DNA from: Geodermatophilus poikilotrophus
GTDB taxonomy: Bacteria > Actinomycetota > Actinomycetes > Mycobacteriales > Geodermatophilaceae
DNA length: 64,000 nucleotides
Assembly (NCBI RefSeq): GCF_900111455.1
Contig: NZ_FOIE01000001.1
Span: forward strand, 694,376 to 758,375
Reading direction: 5' to 3'
Position 1 is the stretch's first letter. The number at the start of each line of letters is the position of its first letter. The notes beneath the pieces were generated by a model, which worked only from the letters and a program-made list of their open reading frames with translations, was not told where the DNA came from and searched no databases. Shown here piece by piece: positions 61,245 through 64,000 of the stretch. Both the position numbers and the translations under genes were made by a program.

Positions 61245-61991
61245 ATGACCCACCCCACCCCGCTCTCCACGTCCGTCCGACTCGACGACCTCATGGCCAC
61301 GATCAAGGAGGTCCACACCGATTCCCTGGAACGGCTGACCGACGCCGTCCTCGTCGCCGACCACATCGGGGAGGTCGCCGACGCGCTCATCGGTCACTTC
61401 GTCGACCAGGCCCGCCGGCAGGGCGCCTCGTGGACCGAGATCGGCGCGAGCATGGGCGTGACCAAGCAGGCCGCGCAGAAGCGCTTCGTACAGCGTCCGG
61501 GTGCCGCCGACTCCGCCGCGCTCGACCCCAACGCCGGGTTCAGCCGGTTCACCCCGCGGGCCCGCAACGCCGTGGTCGCCGCGCAGAACGAGGCGCGCGC
61601 CCGGCGCGACCAGCAGATCCGCATCGAGCACCTGGTGCTCGGCCTGCTGGCCGAACCGGAGGGGCTCGCTGCGCGGGCGGTCGTCGCGCAGGGGGTGCCG
61701 TTGGACCGGGTCCGCGAGGTGGCGACGGCGGTGCTCGGCCCCGCGGGCACCGGCGAGTCGCCGGAGTTGGTGCCCTTCGACGACCGCACGCGGGCGGCGC
61801 TGGAGGCGACCTTCCGCGAGGCGCTGCGACTCGGGCACAACTACATCGGCACCGAGCACGTGCTGCTGGCCCTCCTCGACGCCGACGAGGGCACCGGTGT
61901 GCTGGCCGGCCTCGGCGTCGATCGGGCGCGCGCGGAGGAGTTCGTGGCCGGTGCGCTCGCCGCCGTGCAGGACGAGGGCGGACAGCAGTAG
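61245..61991 (+). CDS. clpC2: ClpC2-like autoregulator: HTH plus Clp N-terminal repeats
   Basis: 248 aa, leaderless ATG. Residues 1-80 form a helical segment ending in a helix-turn-helix (SWTEIGASMGVTKQAAQKRF); residues 95-245 form the double Clp N-domain (FSRFTPRARNAVVAAQNEAR, RIEHLVLGLLAEPEG, then TRAALEATFREALRLGHNYI, GTEHVLLALLDADEG). There is no ATPase. This matches mycobacterial ClpC2 in length and layout; ClpC2 is reported to bind ClpC1-targeting cyclic peptides such as cyclomarin through its Clp repeats and to repress its own gene until bound. The two perfect operators in its promoter fit that model. It could be a resistance-type decoy for ClpC1 poisons. Confidence 0.9.
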   Translation: MTHPTPLSTSVRLDDLMATIKEVHTDSLERLTDAVLVADHIGEVADALIGHFVDQARRQGASWTEIGASMGVTKQAAQKRFVQRPGAADSAALDPNAGFSRFTPRARNAVVAAQNEARARRDQQIRIEHLVLGLLAEPEGLAARAVVAQGVPLDRVREVATAVLGPAGTGESPELVPFDDRTRAALEATFREALRLGHNYIGTEHVLLALLDADEGTGVLAGLGVDRARAEEFVAGALAAVQDEGGQQ

Positions 61992-62016
61992 CGCCCGTGT
62001 GCCACCGTCTCCTCCC

Positions 62017-62868
<852 letters not shown>

Positions 62869-62872
62869 CGGA

Positions 62873-62914
62873 GGACACCCTCCTCCCCGCCCTTCGTAGA
62901 GGACCCGGGGCGAG
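62873..62914. repeat. Hairpin related to the 57-base element, decayed
   Basis: Four bases after the pdxY stop, AGGACACCCTCCTCCCCGCCC resembles the 5' half of copy 1 (AGGACCCCGTCCTCCCCACCC). The 3' part (CGGGGCGAGG) pairs with CCTCCTCCCCG rather than forming the standard outer stem. It probably serves as terminator for the convergent pdxY and oxidoreductase genes. Confidence 0.4.
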
Positions 62915-62922
62915 GCCGGCGC

Positions 62923-63855
62923 CTAGGGGATGAGGACCAGCTTGCCGTGGGTGTGGCCGGCCATCCCCTGCCGGTGCGCCTCGGCGACGTCCTCCAGCGG
63001 GAAGGTCGCCGCGACGACGACCTCCAGCCGGCCGGCGCCGGCCGCCTCGGCCAGCTCGGGCCGGGCGGCGTCCCGCAGCTGCGTGCCGGGGTCGGCGCCC
63101 GGCCCGGCGCCGAGCGCCCTGATCCCGTCGGCCGCGGCCCGGCCGAAGGCGGCGATGGTGGCGATGCGCTGCCGGTCGGCGACCAGCTCCAGGGAGACGT
63201 CGACGGCCTCGTCGCTGCCGACGAGGTCCAGCGCCGCGTCCACCCCGCCCGGGGCGAGCTCGCGCACCCGGCCGGCCAGCCCGTCGCCGTAGCGCACCGG
63301 CTCGGCGCCGAGCCGGCGCACCAGGTCGGCGCCGGCGCCGCCGACGGTGCCGATGACCCGCGCACCGCGGAGCGCCGCGAGCTGGACGGCCATCAGCCCC
63401 ACCCCGCCCGCGGCGCCGTGCACCAGCACGGTGTCGCCTTGGCCGACGCCGGTCGCGGTGAGCGCGTGCACCGCCGTGGCGCCGGTGAGCATCAGACCGG
63501 CGGCCTGCGCCCAGCCGAGCGACGCCGGCTTGGGCATCAGCGCCGTCGCGGGGACGACGAGCTCGGCGGCGTACCCGCCGGAGACCCGGAACCCGATGAC
63601 CTCGGCTCCGACGGCGAGGTCGACGTCCGGACCGACCGCGGTGACCACCCCGGACACCTCGAAGCCGAGGCGCCGCGGGAGCGCGGCCGGGTCGGTGCCG
63701 AACGCGCCGGTGTAGCTCTTCCAGTCCGCCGGGTTGACCCCGGCGGCGCGGACCTCGACCCGCGCCTGCCCGGGGCCGGGGTCGCCGACCGGCCGGTCGA
63801 CGACGGTGAGCACCTCGGGACCGCCGTAGGCGGTCGCCAGGACGACGCGCGTCAC
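62923..63855 (-). CDS. Quinone-oxidoreductase-like NADP-dependent MDR protein
   Basis: 310 aa, GTG overlapping the stop of the aldehyde dehydrogenase as GTGA. Medium-chain dehydrogenase fold without zinc-site cysteines: [56 protein letters not shown], the coenzyme motif [20 protein letters not shown] and [20 protein letters not shown]. Related to zeta-crystallin/QOR; likely reduces quinones or enones with NADPH. Coupled to an aldehyde dehydrogenase, so aldehyde or enal detoxification is plausible. Confidence 0.9.
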   Translation of the reverse strand: MTRVVLATAYGGPEVLTVVDRPVGDPGPGQARVEVRAAGVNPADWKSYTGAFGTDPAALPRRLGFEVSGVVTAVGPDVDLAVGAEVIGFRVSGGYAAELVVPATALMPKPASLGWAQAAGLMLTGATAVHALTATGVGQGDTVLVHGAAGGVGLMAVQLAALRGARVIGTVGGAGADLVRRLGAEPVRYGDGLAGRVRELAPGGVDAALDLVGSDEAVDVSLELVADRQRIATIAAFGRAAADGIRALGAGPGADPGTQLRDAARPELAEAAGAGRLEVVVAATFPLEDVAEAHRQGMAGHTHGKLVLIP

Positions 63856-64000
63856 TCGGACGCGGCGGCGGCGGTGTCCCCCTCGCCCTGCTGGGCGCTG
63901 GGCGGGCCGATCCAGACGGTCTTGGCGTTGCAGAACTCGTACATGCCCACCTCGGTCAGCTCCCGGCCGTAGCCGCTCTGCTTGACCCCGCCGAAGGGCA
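63852..64000 (-). CDS. Aldehyde dehydrogenase, C-terminal end only (cut by window edge)
   Basis: The last ~48 residues of a minus-strand gene: [33 protein letters not shown], then an acidic/alanine tail ending AAAASE. The PFGGxKxSGxGRE block is the conserved C-terminal dimerisation motif of NAD(P)-dependent aldehyde dehydrogenases and most resembles succinate-semialdehyde dehydrogenases. The start lies outside the window. Confidence 0.88.
   Translation of the reverse strand, partial: PFGGVKQSGYGRELTEVGMYEFCNAKTVWIGPPSAQQGEGDTAAAASE

Overview
This 64-kb window comes from a very GC-rich chromosome with GTG starts, many leaderless genes, mycothiol-type and ClpC2-type genes, and no visible tRNA, rRNA, CRISPR array, insertion sequence or prophage. 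It looks like an ordinary chromosomal stretch of a high-GC actinobacterium. The family Geodermatophilaceae (Blastococcus, Modestobacter, Geodermatophilus) is my best guess; that is inference from gene content and style, not a database match.

Layout. 0-11 kb: housekeeping and stress genes. These are a three-domain cold-shock protein, a CoA-disulfide-reductase-like flavoenzyme, AzlC/AzlD, an HxlR regulator with paired operators facing an acetyltransferase, a Mug-type DNA glycosylase, a membrane-anchored sigma-like fragment, RNase Z with a gamma-carbonic-anhydrase-like gene, and a luciferase-like monooxygenase. 11-16 kb: a TetR/MFS efflux unit and a LysR-controlled hydrolase pair. 17-23 kb: a CitA/CitB-type two-component system facing dctA, then an efflux pump and a methyltransferase. 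23.7-27.8 kb: a signalling cluster of a cyclic-nucleotide-domain histidine kinase, a receiver fused to a thioredoxin-reductase-like domain, a thioredoxin-like protein and a UBP zinc-finger protein. The thioredoxin reductase-like and thioredoxin-like proteins both lack the redox CxxC. 28.4-34 kb: a shikimate catabolism module of a TetR regulator, an MHS transporter, shikimate dehydrogenase and a QsuB-type dehydroshikimate dehydratase. 34-46.5 kb: an N-acetylglutaminylglutamine synthetase without its usual partner, dienelactone hydrolase, phosphofructokinase, STAS and SpoIIE-type regulators, a subtilase beside a free-standing propeptide-like protein, chromate transporter and sulfotransferase. 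46.7-53.5 kb: a sulfur-type leader peptide ahead of a broken cysteine dioxygenase, YceI, acyl-CoA genes, a serine hydrolase and flavohaemoglobin. 53.5-64 kb: fused isobutyryl-CoA mutase, a glycosyltransferase, a MshC-like ligase facing a clpC2-like autoregulator, pyridoxal kinase, a quinone-oxidoreductase-like gene and the end of an aldehyde dehydrogenase.

The most novel-looking signal is not a gene. A hairpin element of about 57 bases occurs four times (1785-1841, 31971-32027, 33911-33967, and 53494-53549 on the minus strand), each time just after a stop codon. The arms and linkers keep their lengths and the stems carry compensatory changes, while the loop sequence is conserved. Two copies have become the N-terminal coding sequence of the next gene. 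A second, 62-base repeat sits in front of two Shine-Dalgarno sites, and a 68-base inverted repeat fills an empty intergenic region.

Start codons were chosen using Shine-Dalgarno sites or, very often, a TAnnnT-like -10 box ending 6-7 bases before the start codon, which marks leaderless mRNAs. All functions are read from motifs and remembered family sequences; no searches were run.
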